DNA of 64,000 nucleotides from contig OV121086.1 in the NCBI GenBank assembly GCA_921293015.1, forward strand, positions 25,716,254 to 25,780,253, in the 5' to 3' direction. This DNA is from Phorcus lineatus (taxonomy: Eukaryota > Mollusca > Gastropoda > Trochida > Trochidae). The translations under genes and the position numbers were made by a program. The notes under the pieces were generated by a model. The model did no database searches, had not been told where the DNA came from, and worked only from the letters and a program-made list of their open reading frames with translations. Positions 22,982 to 36,206 of this stretch are shown in pieces (position 1 is the first letter of the stretch; every line of letters begins with the position of its first letter).

Positions 22982-25900
22982 ATGGCCCCCAAAAGAGCAG
23001 TGCCTGATGATGTAAGCTTTTTTGTTTGTTTAAAGATCATAACAGTTATTAAGTGATTTTGGAATTAGAAGATAAAAAAAGTGTAAAGATGAAAATGAGA
23101 ACTTATATTTCAATTTTGAATGTTAAATTGTGTACCCAAACAAGACATGAGTATCTGGTTATCCATCTCAGCTGCAGAAATGATATGTCAATATTTCTTT
23201 GTCTTTGTCAGGGTTCCGGAGACACAGAAGTGAAGAAAGCAAAATCTGAAGTAAATATTTACACTCTCTTTATTGTCTATTATAGAAGCATTTATTGCAA
23301 GCCCCCATAATCTGTAGATTCATAGTGATTCATAATAGTTTGATTTACATATTTTCGATATGAATTCAATAGCTCCATCTTGAGTAAGCAATCATGTATA
23401 AATGGCCTCTTTCAAGATGATTAAAAATTCAAGGGACATCAATATTTAAGATTTATCTTAAGGTGAATGACATATTGGTAGCGATGAAGTTAATTGATAG
23501 TTATCCAATAACTTTCTTGTTCAGTGTTGGTATTGAGGTACACTTTGATTTGAAGTTCTGACTGCTGTCAAGTATGTGTGTTGGGATGCCTGTGTACATG
23601 TTGCAGGACAATGCTTGTTGTTTCAGGGGGGAGAGGTCAAGAAGGGGAGGGGCAGGCCACCTCTACCTGACCACCTCAAGAAGGCTGTGAGCAATTCTTC
23701 TTTTCACAAAGATGTTTCACTTTAGATATGCCGTTTGTGATTCAGAAATATGAAAAAGAATTGTTTTTCATGGCTAAAAGTGGAATGTATTATTGATGTT
23801 AAACAAAAGCATGTTATCATTATCATATATTTTTTTTAAGAAAACAAATGTTATCACATGTATATTTTACAGATAAAATTGGATGACCTTTTTTACAATG
23901 ACTGGTCTGTCTTCTTATGGTGTTGAAGTTGAAGGATTGTTTGTGTGTAAAGGAGAGTTACTGAAGGAATGTCGAAGTGTATGTCTCAAGTTTGATCTTG
24001 TCATGTTATTTGCAGCCTGCTTATCATGTGTCTAAAGCCAGGGGCAGAGGGCGACCCAAGAAAGTCAAAGTTTGTGTCTTTCTCTGTCTTTTGTTATCAA
24101 AGAATCTGATACACATATATCATAGAATCATTTTAAAATGATGCCTTGTTCAAAGCCTCTCAGGAACTTTTCTTTTACAATACCACATCAATATCTTTAT
24201 TGTTTCTTTATCTGTAGTGTCTGTGGACGCTTATAATGAGTAAAGTGTTATTCTACCAGTAGACAGAAAGTGTGTTTTAGTGTTAAATTTAGTTTTGTGT
24301 GACAATAAAGCACTCGTGATAACTATTCTTTCAGCGGGCTAGTGGCCAGAGGGGACGAGCTAAGAAGGTGAGGAAGCACCCAGTACACACACTCTCGTCA
24401 AAAATTATCATCACTAGAATAAAATGCACCATGGGCACTTTATCTTAATAAATTCTTGTTATCAGAGTTTTTCAAGAGGTTTGCCATACAAGCTGTCATT
24501 GCTCACTCTTAATTAGAAGTCATAAATAAGTTCTGCCAACAAGCTTTATTTACTAAATTAAACAAGGTTTGGGAGCAATAATTAACTGAATTCCACCTAA
24601 TTCCACCCATGGTATGCTAGATCCAGCTGTTGCTCGCTGTTATCACCACAATGCATGGCCACATTAATGTTGCGGGCTTTCTCACTGCAATGATACCAGC
24701 AGCCGTGATATAAGTGAAATAATCTTAAAAGCGGTGTTAAACTCCAAATCACCTCAGCCCACCTCTTAGATTAACAACTAAACATTTTAGTTACTGCTGA
24801 TGTTGATTTAAAAGATGTGGAGAAACAAGGCTGTATGGAGCAACTAGTAAGATTTGTGCTCACAGGTAGCTGAGAGTGAGGAGGAGAGTAAAGAGGAGGA
24901 GGAAGAAGAGGAGGAGGAGGAAGAGGAGGAGGAAGTCAAGAAGCCCAAGAAGCCAGCAGCAGCAAAGGCAGAAGCCAAGGTATGTGGAGGAAGGGGCTGT
25001 AGCAATATGTACCTCATACAAATTTTTTTTAATGTTTTTACAGTGGCAGATTCAGGTATTTTAAACTTTTATTATACCACTGCTATGATTAGTCAGGGGT
25101 GAATTATGATTTACAGGCCATTCAAAAACTGCAGGAATGTGAATATTACCTTGTGATGGTCTTGTGCCTCTCCATGAAAAATGCGGACTGTCCCTTCTGT
25201 CCCTGAGCTCACTTCTGCCTTGTTTACTTGAATGCTCATCCGATCACATGAGATAGAAAAGTGTTGGCTGGACCTTAGATGAAATATCAAAGTGTTTACA
25301 TCCTTAGATATTGATTCCAATTTGATGTTTGCAGCAGGCTGACAGTGCACCAAAAGGCAAAGGGAAGGGACGGCCCAAGAAAGCTCAAGTGAGTTTTTTG
25401 TGATGGATTTTTCTCAGCACACCATAAATGAGCAGCAAAGCCAAAAAATATACAAGAGAGATTTCTTCCTATGTTCAGTTCCAGAAGTAACATGGTATTT
25501 CACTAACACAAAAAGGAATCCTATTTAATACATCATCACGATCATATGTGTTTTTCATGTTGGAACAATCTGATTAACATATTTACACCGATTATTAACT
25601 GCCACCAGAAATATAAATCATATTATAGCAAGGGAGCATTGTAATCAAGTTTATCACCATTCAGTTGATTGACACTTAAGGGACTTGAAAAATAGTTACT
25701 ACAGGTCCATGGAACTATAAGAAATCATACCAAAAAATCTGTTTGTCATTCTAATATATTGTTGACTAAAAATTCTCAGAGGCGAGGCCGGCCGAAGAAA
25801 GAGGCAGCAGATGAAGGGGGTAAGTATCAATATATATATATATGTATGTAGAGTCAGTGGATTAGATAAAGTTTCAGTACCTTCAGTTCTTCATGATCAG

Positions 25901-27128
25901 ATAAACTATTCAATATGTTAATGTTATTTTTAGTAAACTAATCTATCATACATGTTTGTCCTCTTATCTGAAAGTCAGTCTTCATTACCTGCAATGGTTT
26001 GGCAGTATGAATCACTTCAACTGCTTAGACGTTGATATTCCAAGATAGCCTCTGTTTAGCCCAAGGCTCTGTTTAGCAGGCTATAATTTCTCCATTATCA
26101 AGTGGTTATTGCTGTTCATGGGCCACTCACAATGGTTTAGCACTGACTATACCACCACATAGGAATCATGCCTTTTGATGAAATTTATTATCTATGACTG
26201 GATTTATTCATTCGTGGAGATTATCAAAATTTAGTGTCCACATTTTGTATATCTTCAATAAATGTTATGAGAAACTATTTTCAAATAGTTTTGTTTTTAG
26301 ATTATTTAGACGTTCATGGGTTTGGGAAGAAAATTATGATATATGTATTCTTTAAATATGTTAAAATCATTTGCACACATCAATAATTCATAAATGTAAA
26401 TAATCCTCAGATAATGCTTATCTCGCAATATTACTATAAAGACCCGCTTTCGGGTAATCAACCGTGCAAATTATTTGGAAAATATGAAAGTATTCAGGCT
26501 ATAAAGTGAATTCTTAAAAAGTGTTTAATGCAATGTTTAAATGAATATGCATGAACTACGGCAATATTAAAATTTTACATACACCATAAAAACCCAAAAT
26601 GGAAGACACTATGGTCGATATAACAGCAATGGTTACACTCTGAATAAGAAATGAGTGAAGTTACAGATATGTCTTAATATTGAATACTTCATCCTTTGTC
26701 CTCATTAGAGAGATTAAGGTATAACCAAAAGCTAAATATTTCCTTATTTTGGCGATTTTCAACAATAAATAACTCCAAATTGTGCACAACCAACATGGAA
26801 GCTTTGTGACATTCTGTGACATGGAGTGCCTAAACTGTTCAATATGTATTGCAGGTTAATTGTACATGTAACATTGCATCAATAGAAAGTTAAAGTGAGG
26901 GCAACTATACTCACAGCCCTTTAAATCACTAATTTGAGTGCAAAATGTGTGCAATAGTCCTTTAGGAACTGATGGACTAACCATTGGTGGAGTTATTGAA
27001 CACTGCACACTCTCTAGGTAGTAGACAACAGGGTACATCTCATGAATGATTTGACAGGGAAACTTGACCTTGTTATTTGTCGTCTACTTCCTGTGACTGA
27101 GGCTGGCTGTGTTGCAGATGAGTCATGA
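22982..27128 (+). CDS. HMGA-like AT-hook chromatin protein (nine coding exons)
   Basis: HMGA-type proteins bind the minor groove of AT-rich DNA through short GRP-centred hooks. Coding exons, all GT/AG, are 22972-23011 (ATG 22982), 23212-23250, 23627-23686, 24016-24069, 24335-24367, 24866-24979, 25335-25388, 25780-25819 and 27118-27128 (stop TGA). They join into 144 residues starting MAPKRAVPDD. Hooks are KKGRGRPPLP (exon 3), ARGRGRPKKVK (exon 4), a degenerate QRGRAKK (exon 5), GKGRPKKAQ (exon 7) and RRGRPKKEA (exon 8). Exon 6 carries an acidic Glu tract followed by a Lys/Pro/Ala stretch. The acidic block is internal, not C-terminal as in vertebrate HMGA1/2. Whether it is a true HMGA orthologue or another multi-hook protein is open. 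Confidence 0.85.
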
Positions 27129-28990
27129 TGCAGGACAACGCCCCCGCCCCAGCTGATCATCAGACCACAACCTCAACACTCACTGCCAGATGTCAAGACA
27201 ACCTCAGTCAGCTCTTTTGGTCACCAAATCCACACACCCCATGTCCTATTGCATTCTGTGTCCTTAATGACTTTGTGTAAAAAAGTGTTTGTACAATTGC
27301 TTATCAATAGTTTGAAACATGCAAGTTAGACTTAGATGCCAAAGCTTGTCGACAAGATCTTGACCCAACTTTCAATCTGTTTTTAAGCTATTGAATGAAC
27401 ACATTTTAAAATAATTTCCCAAAATTTCAGACATATCTTACTTTGAAATAGATCATTAAATCCCCATGCAACATGTATGTCGAGAAGATGCAACAAGTAT
27501 AAAGTTCTAGATCTGCCACTGGTGCAAGAGCAACTGTTCAGTCCTCTCCATTGTCAGATGGTTAGTGTCTGACATTTACATGAAGAACAGCAGGTCAGGG
27601 CTCCACAATGTGTCAGTCATAAAGGAGACCAGACGGTTATTTTAGTAAACCTCAAAGTATGGAGGTTATCCTTGTTAATCACCAGTGGTATTTACTGGTA
27701 TATTTTCTATTCTGGTCATGTGACCTTGTTTAGTCCAATGAGAAGGCAGCATGTCGGTCAATTGCATCAACTGAACCATTACCATGATTTCCGATTTGAA
27801 GTAACATTCTCATACATTGAGCACTTGAACACTTTCCACACAACTGAGTACATTTCCTGAAGCTGTAGCTGTTGTGCTGCTCTGATTGGTCTATCTGTAT
27901 CTATCTCTAGTCTGTTTCTCATCACCTCGCTATGCCATGATTTCTTTACTCTAGCAATCACTGTTCTAGTTAAGACACATGGCCTGCCTATGTTTGCAGT
28001 CGGTGTATGTTTGTGACGCTGCTTTCTTAATGATGTTTAGCTTTGCTTTTATGACTTGCATTATCAGCATTTTTTCACCAAAGAAGGTTTTATCATAGAT
28101 TTCTTTTTCATGCAAAGTATATTAATAAAATCAACCCTGATCTGAGGAATACAAAGACACAAGGGTGGTTTTCATGAGTGCCAAAAAGTTTGATAAGTTA
28201 CCTTGTGATGTCTAGTCTAGTTCTAAGTTCATTTGAGTCTATGTAGCGGCAACAAACCCTATGTAGAAGAAACCGATCGGATGCTGGCATTTATGTTTAT
28301 TCTTTTTTTTTTTTTTATCCTTTACAAATATCCCGAATTTTAAAGTTTAAAATGTTTGTTAATATTTTTACACTCAACTCAGCTCTATCATGCTGTTATT
28401 GGTCCTACGATCTAAAACACTGAAGATTGATCTAAAGAGACGGACTAGTAGTTTGATAGAAGGCACCTTGTGTTTTATTTTATAAAATTGTGTTTTACTT
28501 TTTATCATATTTTTAATTATCATGAGAGTTTAATTACAAATTAAGATCTTTTACATTATAGGCATAGACTAGCAAGGCTGTTCATGTTTGATTGCTGGTC
28601 ATCCTGACCAAATACACTTCTTGTGGTGTCACCATGGTCAAAGGGATCTTCTAAACCATTGACATCTCAGAGACCAGATGAAAAGTACTTTCACTGTATA
28701 AGATATTTCCTAACTAAGATAGAGTAAGAGTTACACAAGTTAAGGAAATAGCTACATCTTGATTGATTTAGATTCAACTTGTCCCTACATCAACTCCACT
28801 CCATGAACTGTATGTGCTAGCATTGATGCTTATTGATGTGATGTTTGTCAGATGTTTAGTAAATAGAAGTTAGTTTATCCTGCTTACAGCTGATAATTTG
28901 CTTGATTTTTGTAAGATGGAAGCAATATGAGTTTGTGATTTATCATCAGTGACCATTTGAATAAATTAATTTTTAATAAAATGTCTAATA
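27129..28990 (+). other. Probable 3' UTR of the HMGA-like gene
   Basis: No coding signal follows the stop. Two canonical AATAAA signals lie at 28960-28965 and 28975-28980, giving a 3' UTR of about 1.85 kb if used. A long 3' UTR is also a feature of vertebrate HMGA2, but no specific regulatory site is claimed here. Confidence 0.5.
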
Positions 28991-29639
28991 TTTTGTTGTT
29001 TTTCATCAAAATCATCATGAAAATTCAAAAACGAATTTATCAAACAATGAATGAATATAAGTAATTATTATTATGGAAGCTGATAAATCAAAATAAATAT
29101 AGTGTCTGTATAAGAAAGGGCTAAGACTAAAATCCATGGTGGTATGGTTGAGACATCAGGGGATTGAGCTCCTTCATATGCCACAAGCAAAATGTGGTCA
29201 GCTGATTTCAAGCATGGATGATTACATCCTGGTCAACCCAATGTTTGCCCAGAAGATGTATAAAATAAATGACTGATAATTACTGGAGGATTCATAGATG
29301 GAGTAGTCGGCATTAGCCAGGATTGGGGTCATTTTATTGTGACATAACAGAAAGGCAGACTGTTCCACCAGCAGTAAAGTGATGGCCTCAGTATTCTCGG
29401 ATTCTTAGGGTGTTCTCATGTATGATTGCCTTCACAAGGGTCAAATAGGTTATCGGTACAAACTTAGAGTCAAGGAAAACTGATGGGATGTTCCATTGGG
29501 ACAATGAGGCAGTGCACACAACAGATGTCATCAAGACTCCAAGACTGTTGGTTTCAACTTCTTCAGCATCAAGCCTTCTCTTATTTTGTAACTTCAGACA
29601 TCTATCTGAAGACATTACAGATGTAACATGTTGAGTAAG

Positions 29640-32600
29640 CTCTGTGGAGAGAGAATGAGTTGACTAACCTCTGTGCTGAGAGAGAATGTACTAGAGGCAA
29701 GGTGTGGAGAATGAGTTGACTAACCTCTGTGGGGAGAGAATGTACTAGAGGCAAGGTGTGGAGAATGAGTTGATAAACCTCTGTGCTGAGAGAGAATGTA
29801 CTAGAGGCAAGGTGTGGAAAATGAGTTGACTAACCTCTGTGGGGAGAGAATGTACTAGAGGCAAGGTGTGGAGAATGAGTTGACTAACCTCTGTGGGGAG
29901 AGAATGTTCCTGTGGCAAGGTGTGGAGAATGAGTTGATAAACCTCTGTGGGGAGAGAATGTACTAGAGGCAAGGTGTGGAGAATGAGTTGATTAACCTCT
30001 GTGCTGAGAGAGAATGTACTAGAGGCAAGGTGTGGAGAATGAGTTGACTAACCTCTGTGGGGAGAGAATGTACTAGAGGCAAGGTGTGGAGAATGAGTTG
30101 ACTAACCTCTGTGGGGAGAGAATGTACTAGAGGCAAGGTGTGGAGAATGAGTTGATAAACCTCTGTGCTGAGAGAGAATGTACTAGAGGCAAGGTGTGGA
30201 GAATGAGTTGACTAACCTCTGTGGGGAGAGAATGTACTAGAGGCAAGGTGTGGAGAATGAGTTGATAAACCTCTGTGCTGAGAGAGAATGTACTAGAGGC
30301 AAGGTGTGGAGAATGAGTTGATAAACCTCTGTGCTGAGAGAGAATGTACTAGAGGCAAGGTGTGGAGAATGAGTTGATAAACCTCTGTGCTGAGAGAGAA
30401 TGTACTAGAGGCAAGGTGTGGAGAATGAGTTGACTAACCTCTGTGGGGAGAGAATGTACTAGAGGCAAGGTGTGGAGAATGAGTTGATAAACCTCTGTGG
30501 GGAGAGAATGTACTAGAGGCAAGGTGTGGAGAATGAGTTGATTAACCTTTGTGCTGAGAGAGAATGTACTAGAGGCAAGGTGTGGAGAATGAGTTGATAA
30601 ACCTCTGTGCTGAGAGAGAATGTACTAGAGGCAAGGTGTGGAGAATGAGTTGATAAACCTCTGTGCTGAGAGAGAATGTACTAGAGGCAAGGTGTGGAGA
30701 ATGAGTTGATAAACCTCTGTGCTGAGAGAGAATGTACTAGAGGCAAGGTGTGGAGAATGAGTTGACTAACCTCTGTGGGGAGAGAATGTACTAGAGGCAA
30801 GGTGTGGAGAATGAGTTGATAAACCTCTGTGCTGAGAGAGAATGTACTAGAGGCAAGGTGTGGAGAATGAGTTGATAAACCTCTGTGCTGAGAGAGAATG
30901 TACTAGAGGCAAGGTGTGGAGAATGAGTTGATAAACCTCTGTGCTGAGAGAGAATGTACTAGAGGCAAGGTGTGGAGAATGAGTTGACTAACCTCTGTGG
31001 GGAGAGAATGTACTAGAGGCAAGGTGTGGAGAATGAGTTGATAAACCTCTGTGGGGAGAGAATGTACTAGAGGCAAGGTGTGGAGAATGAGTTGATTAAC
31101 CTTTGTGCTGAGAGAGAATGTACTAGAGGCAAGGTGTGGAGAATGAGTTGATAAACCTCTGTGGGGAGAGAATGTACTAGAGGCAAGGTGTGGAGAATGA
31201 GTTGATAAACCTCTGTGCTGAGAGAGAATGTACTAGAGGCAAGGTGTGGAGAATGAGTTGACTAACCTCTGTGGGGAGAGAATGTACTAGAGGCAAGGTG
31301 TGGAGAATGAGTTGACTAACCTCTGTGGGGAGAGAATGTACTAGAGGCAAGGTGTGGAGAATGAGTTGATAAACCTCTGTGGGGAGAGAATGTACTAGAG
31401 GCAAGGTGTGGAGAATGAGTTGATAAACCTCTGTGCTGAGAGAGAATGTACTAGAGGCAAGGTGTGGAGAATGAGTTGATAAACCTCTGTGGGGAGAGAA
31501 TGTACTAGAGGCAAGGTGTGGAGAATGAGTTGACTAACCTCTGTGGGGAGAGAATGTACTAGAGGCAAGGTGTGGAGAATGAGTTGATAAACCTCTGTGG
31601 GGAGAGAATGTTCCTGTGGCAAGGTGTGGAGAATGAGTTGATAAACCTCTGTGCTGAGAGAGAATGTACTAGAGGCAAGGTGTGGAGAATGAGTTGACTA
31701 ACCTCTGTGGGGAGAGAATGTACTAGAGGCAAGGTGTGGAGAATGAGTTGACTAACCTCTGTGGGGAGAGAATGTACTAGAGGCAAGGTGTGGAGAATGA
31801 GTTGATAAACCTCTGTGGGGAGAGAATGTACTAGAGGCAAGGTGTGGAGAATGAGTTGATAAACCTCTGTGCTGAGAGAGAATGTACTAGAGGCAAGGTG
31901 TGGAGAATGAGTTGATAAACCTCTGTGGGGAGAGAATGTACTAGAGGCAAGGTGTGGAGAATGAGTTGACTAACCTCTGTGGGGAGAGAATGTACTAGAG
32001 GCAAGGTGTGGAGAATGAGTTGATAAACCTCTGTGGGGAGAGAATGTTCCTGTGGCAAGGTGTGGAGAATGAGTTGATAAACCTCTGTGCTGAGAGAGAA
32101 TGTACTAGAGGCAAGGTGTGGAGAATGAGTTGATAAACCTCTGTGCTGAGAGAGAATGTACTAGAGGCAAGGTGTGGAGAATGAGTTGATAAACCTCTGT
32201 GGGGAGAGAATGTACTAGAGGCAAGGTGTGGAGAATGAGTTGACTAACCTCTGTGGGGAGAGAATGTACTAGAGGCAAGGTGTGGAGAATGAGTTGATAA
32301 ACCTCTGTGGGGAGAGAATGTACTAGAGGCAAGGTGTGGAGAATGAGTTGATAAACCTCTGTGGGGAGAGAATGTACTAGAGGCAAGGTGTGGAGAATGA
32401 GTTGACTAACCTCTGTGGGGAGAGAATGTACTAGAGGCAAGGTGTGGAGAATGAGTTGATAAACCTCTGTGCTGAGAGAGAATGTACTAGAGGCAAGGTG
32501 TGGAGAATGAGTTGATAAACCTCTGTGGGGAGAGAATGTACTAGAGGCAAGGTGTGGAGAATGAGTTGATAAACCTCTGTGCTGAGAGAGAATGTACTAG

Positions 32601-34728
32601 AGGCAAGGTGTGGAGAATGAGTTGACTAACCTCTGTGCTGAGAGAGAATGTACTAGAGGCAAGGTGTGGAGAATGAGTTGATAAACCTCTGTGGGGAGAG
32701 AATGTACTAGAGGCAAGGTGTGGAGAATGAGTTGACTAACCTCTGTGCTGAGAGAGAATGTACTAGAGGCAAGGTGTGGAGAATGAGTTGATAAACCTCT
32801 GTGCTGAGAGAGAATGTACTAGAGGCAAGGTGTGGAGAATGAGTTGATAAACCTCTGTGGGGAGAGAATGTACTAGAGGCAAGGTGTGGAGAATGAGTTG
32901 ACTAACCTCTGTGGGGAGAGAATGTACTAGAGGCAAGGTGTGGAGAATGAGTTGATAAACCTCTGTGCTGAGAGAGAATGTACTAGAGGCAAGGTGTGGA
33001 GAATGAGTTGATAAACCTCTGTGGGGAGAGAATGTACTAGAGGCAAGGTGTGGAGAATGAGTTGATAAACCTCTGTGCTGAGAGAGAATGTACTAGAGGC
33101 AAGGTGTGGAGAATGAGTTGACTAACCTCTGTGGGGAGAGAATGTACTAGAGGCAAGGTGTGGAGAATGAGTTGATAAACCTCTGTGGGGAGAGAATGTA
33201 CTAGAGGCAAGGTGTGGAGAATGAGTTGATAAACCTCTGTGCTGAGAGAGAATGTACTAGAGGCAAGGTGTGGAGAATGAGTTGACTAACCTCTGTGGGG
33301 AGAGAATGTACTAGAGGCAAGGTGTGGAGAATGAGTTGATAAACCTCTGTGGGGAGAGAATGTACTAGAGGCAAGGTGTGGAGAATGAGTTGACTAACCT
33401 CTGTGGGGAGAGAATGTACTAGAGGCAAGGTGTGGAGAATGAGTTGATAAACCTCTGTGCTGAGAGAGAATGTACTAGAGGCAAGGTGTGGAGAATGAGT
33501 TGACTAACCTCTGTGGGGAGAGAATGTACTAGAGGCAAGGTGTGGAGAATGAGTTGATTAACCTCTGTGGGGAGAGAATGTACTAGAGGCAAGGTGTGGA
33601 GAATGAGTTGATAAACCTCTGTGGGGAGAGAATGTACTAGAGGCAAGGTGTGGAGAATGAGTTGATAAACCTCTGTGGGGAGAGAATGTACTAGAGGCAA
33701 GGTGTGGAAAATGAGTTGATAAACCTCTGTGCTGAGAGAGAATGTACTAGAGGCAAGGTGTGGAAAATGAGTTGATAAACCTCTGTGGGGAGAGAATGTA
33801 CTAGAGGCAAGGTGTGGAGAATGAGTTGACTAACCTCTGTGGGGAGAGAATGTACTAGAGGCAAGGTGTGGAGAATGAGTTGATAAACCTCTGTGCTGAG
33901 AGAGAATGTACTAGAGGCAAGGTGTGGAAAATGAGTTGACTAACCTCTGTGGGGAGAGAATGTACTAGAGGCAAGGTGTGGAGAATGAGTTGACTAACCT
34001 CTGTGGGGAGAGAATGTACTAGAGGCAAGGTGTGGAGAATGAGTTGATAAACCTCTGTGCTGAGAGAGAATGTACTAGAGGCAAGGTGTGGAGAATGAGT
34101 TGATAAACCTCTGTGCTGAGAGAGAATGTTCCTGTGGCAAGGTGTGGAGAATGAATTGATCAACCTGTGTGCTGAGAGAGAATGTACCAGTGGCAAGGTG
34201 TGGAGAATGAGTTGATCAACCTCTGTGCTGAGAGAGAATGTACCAGTGGCAAGGTGTGGAGAATGAGTTGATCAACCTCTGTGCTGAGAGAGAATGTACC
34301 AGAGGCAAGGTGTGGAGAATGAGTTGACTTACTTCTGTGAGAGAGAATTTACCCGAGGCAAGGTGTGGAGAATGAGTTGATCAACCTCTGTGCTGAGAGA
34401 GAATGTTCCAGGGGCAAGGTGTGGAGAATGAGTTGATTAACCTCTGTGCTGAGAGAGAATGTTCCAGAGGCAAGGTGTGGAGAATGATTTGATTAACCTC
34501 TGTGCTGAGAGAGAATGTACTAGAGGCAAGGTGTGGAGAATGATTTGATTAACCTTTGTGCTGAGAGAGAATGTACTAGAGGCAAGGTGTGGAGAATGAG
34601 TTGATTAACCTCTGTGCTGAGAGAGAATGTACTAGAGGCAAGGTGTGGAGAATGATTTGATTAACCTTTGTGCTGAGAGAGAATGTACTAGAGGCAAGGT
34701 GTGGAGAATGAGTTGACTAACCTCCGTG
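29640..34728. repeat. Large minisatellite, mixed 56/54-bp units, about 92 copies
   Basis: Each unit contains gagaatgtactagaggcaag, gtgtggagaatgagttga and taaacctctgtg. It then has either ctgagaga (56-bp form) or gggaga (54-bp form), coupled loosely to 'gataaa' or 'gactaa'. Units are nearly identical in the middle and diverge toward the right end (34130-34728, with tgatcaacc, ccagtggc, ccagaggc variants). A rarer 'gttcctgtggc' unit occurs near 29907, 31611, 32047 and 34128. The 54-bp form preserves a minus-strand frame of 18 residues, but each 56-bp unit shifts it, so it is not coding. Confidence 0.96.
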
Positions 34729-34968
34729 AGTGCGTGCGTGTGTGTGTGTTCCATCCTTTGACAACCTTATTTAATTCATATCGTGGAAACACGTGCATTG
34801 ACACTACTCAAAGAAACATAACAGGAGACAAAACTCGTAAACTAAGAGGCACACCTCAGGCGTCTTCATATAGGAGTTCTATCAAAAATGTATATATGCT
34901 CTAGGAGGTTTATGTTCTATTTATAAATATCACAAAATAAGGCCGCGTTAATAAAGAGCGAACCATAT

Positions 34969-35330
34969 GGCACGTGGTCCTGTGCGTAGCTCAGTGAAGT
35001 TCAGCAACATCTGGCCTGGCTCGCCGGATGGGTGGGTTACTCATTACTGTATTAACTGAGAGTTCAAGGGTTATCCCTGCCCCACACTGAGGCACGAGCT
35101 GAGAAACTTGTGGTGTCTCCTTAAGCAAGGGACTTTATTCAAAACGTGCTTCTTTTCACCCAGCAGGACTAATTGGGTACCTGGTGTAGATTGTGTTGGA
35201 GGTGACCTTAAAGCGCTTAATCGGCAGCTTGGGTAAGACGGTAATAATGATCAATGACTCTTGTATGCGCTATGAGCACTTCATAGTGGAGTTTAGCGAT
35301 ATATAAATGGACATATTATAATTGTTATTC
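34969..35330 (+). mobile_element. SINE, family A copy 1 (non-tRNA-like head, shared central domain)
   Basis: About 75-80% like 55763-56135: ggcacgtggtcctgtgcgta head, ctggctcgccggatgggtgg, central tgtctccttaagcaag...cacccagcagg and gggtacctggtgtagattg, then an AT-rich tail with gcgatatataa. The head block ctggNtcgNcggatgggtg resembles the 3' half of 5S rRNA, so a 5S-derived promoter is possible but not proven. This copy lacks about 14 bp (tttactgccatcag) present in the other. Confidence 0.75.
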
Positions 35331-35396
35331 GAAGGTAAGTAAGTAAGGTAAGTTTTTGTGCATTTATTTCTGATCTAAATAGGAAACACCCATAAA

Positions 35397-35475
35397 CGTA
35401 TTTCCTCGATTACAACCCAGGGTTCTATTTCACTCAGCACCCCCTTACCCCCCGGGTTGTATTCGAGGAAATACG
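35397..35475. repeat. Small inverted repeat (22-bp arms)
   Basis: Arms 35397-35418 (cgtatttcctcgattacaac...) and 35454-35475 (...gtattcgaggaaatacg) pair at 21 of 22 positions around a C-rich spacer. Probably a short fold-back element next to the truncated LINE. Confidence 0.6.
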
Positions 35476-35485
35476 GAGAGGGGTA

Positions 35486-36190
35486 GGAATGTAGGTAGGT
35501 AGGTAGGTGGATGGATTTAAGGGCGACGTTGGGCCAAAAATGACCTATGCACCCGGCATTAAAACTAGTGGTTAAAATGAAATTAAAAATATGAAACACT
35601 TAAAATTTATATGCTATCATATTTGCCTGTACTCTTGACAAAATCTAAAAGTGATCTCTGAACAATGCCAAACATTAGATTTTCTCCAAGAATAGATCTC
35701 AATGAGAAGACGTTGGATTTAGACATAACAACCTGTCTCAGGTCTTCAAGTTGACATTCAATCAGAAAATGGAAGACTGTTTCTGGGCTATTTGTAAAAC
35801 AGTTGATACATAACGGGGATACACCTTTGTCTAATATATGCCTGTAAGCATTTAAACCACAATGGCCAAGTCTCAAGTGAGTGAGAATGATTTCTTCTCT
35901 TCGATTTTGTCGTCGGAGTTTGATATGATTCCTAACCATTGGGCATGAACTGAACATATGCCTGGCAGTGCTGCCACAATCCCAGTCATTTTGCCACTGT
36001 TCATCAACTGCCTTATTTATGGTGGGATAGATGTCATTAGGAATTGGACAGATATCATCAATATCAAATTGAAATTTGGTTAGTGATGACTTAGCAAGAT
36101 GATCAACCTTCTCGTTTCCAACCAGTCCAACATGAGCAGACAGAGGACAGCGTTCAGAGTGACCTCCCTTTAATTTCACCTGTATGACGT
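35486..36190 (-). pseudogene. 5'-truncated LINE with RNase H end (I/Jockey-type)
   Basis: The minus frame 36206-35607 contains PLSAHVGLVGNEKVDHLAK, the RNase H C-terminal block (consensus W-x-P-x-H-x-G-x-x-GNE-x-AD-x-x-AK). The normal W and second D are altered. It is followed by a C-terminal tail with LTHLRLGHCGLN and a Cys-x2-Cys...His...Cys finger (CINCFTNSPETVFHFLIEC). Everything upstream of the RNase H end is missing. The 3' side ends in a (CCTA)n-type tail at about 35489-35512. A dead insertion. Confidence 0.85.
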
Positions 36191-36206
36191 CACCAGGTAA
36201 GCTCAT

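Noticed and set aside
24854-25102. Alternative basic frame over the acidic exon of the HMGA-like gene (RRKKRRRRKRR)
   Set aside because: It is the shifted reading of the GAG/GAA tract. Only the Glu-rich frame joins flanking exons in phase.
29745-34196. Minus-strand open frames with repeated PLVHSLPTEVSQLILHT peptides
   Set aside because: They come from runs of 54-bp units and are cut by every 56-bp unit, which shifts the frame. No start context, splice sites or domain.
29640-34728. CRISPR-like regular array
   Set aside because: The whole unit repeats, with no unique spacers, in an animal genome. It is a minisatellite.
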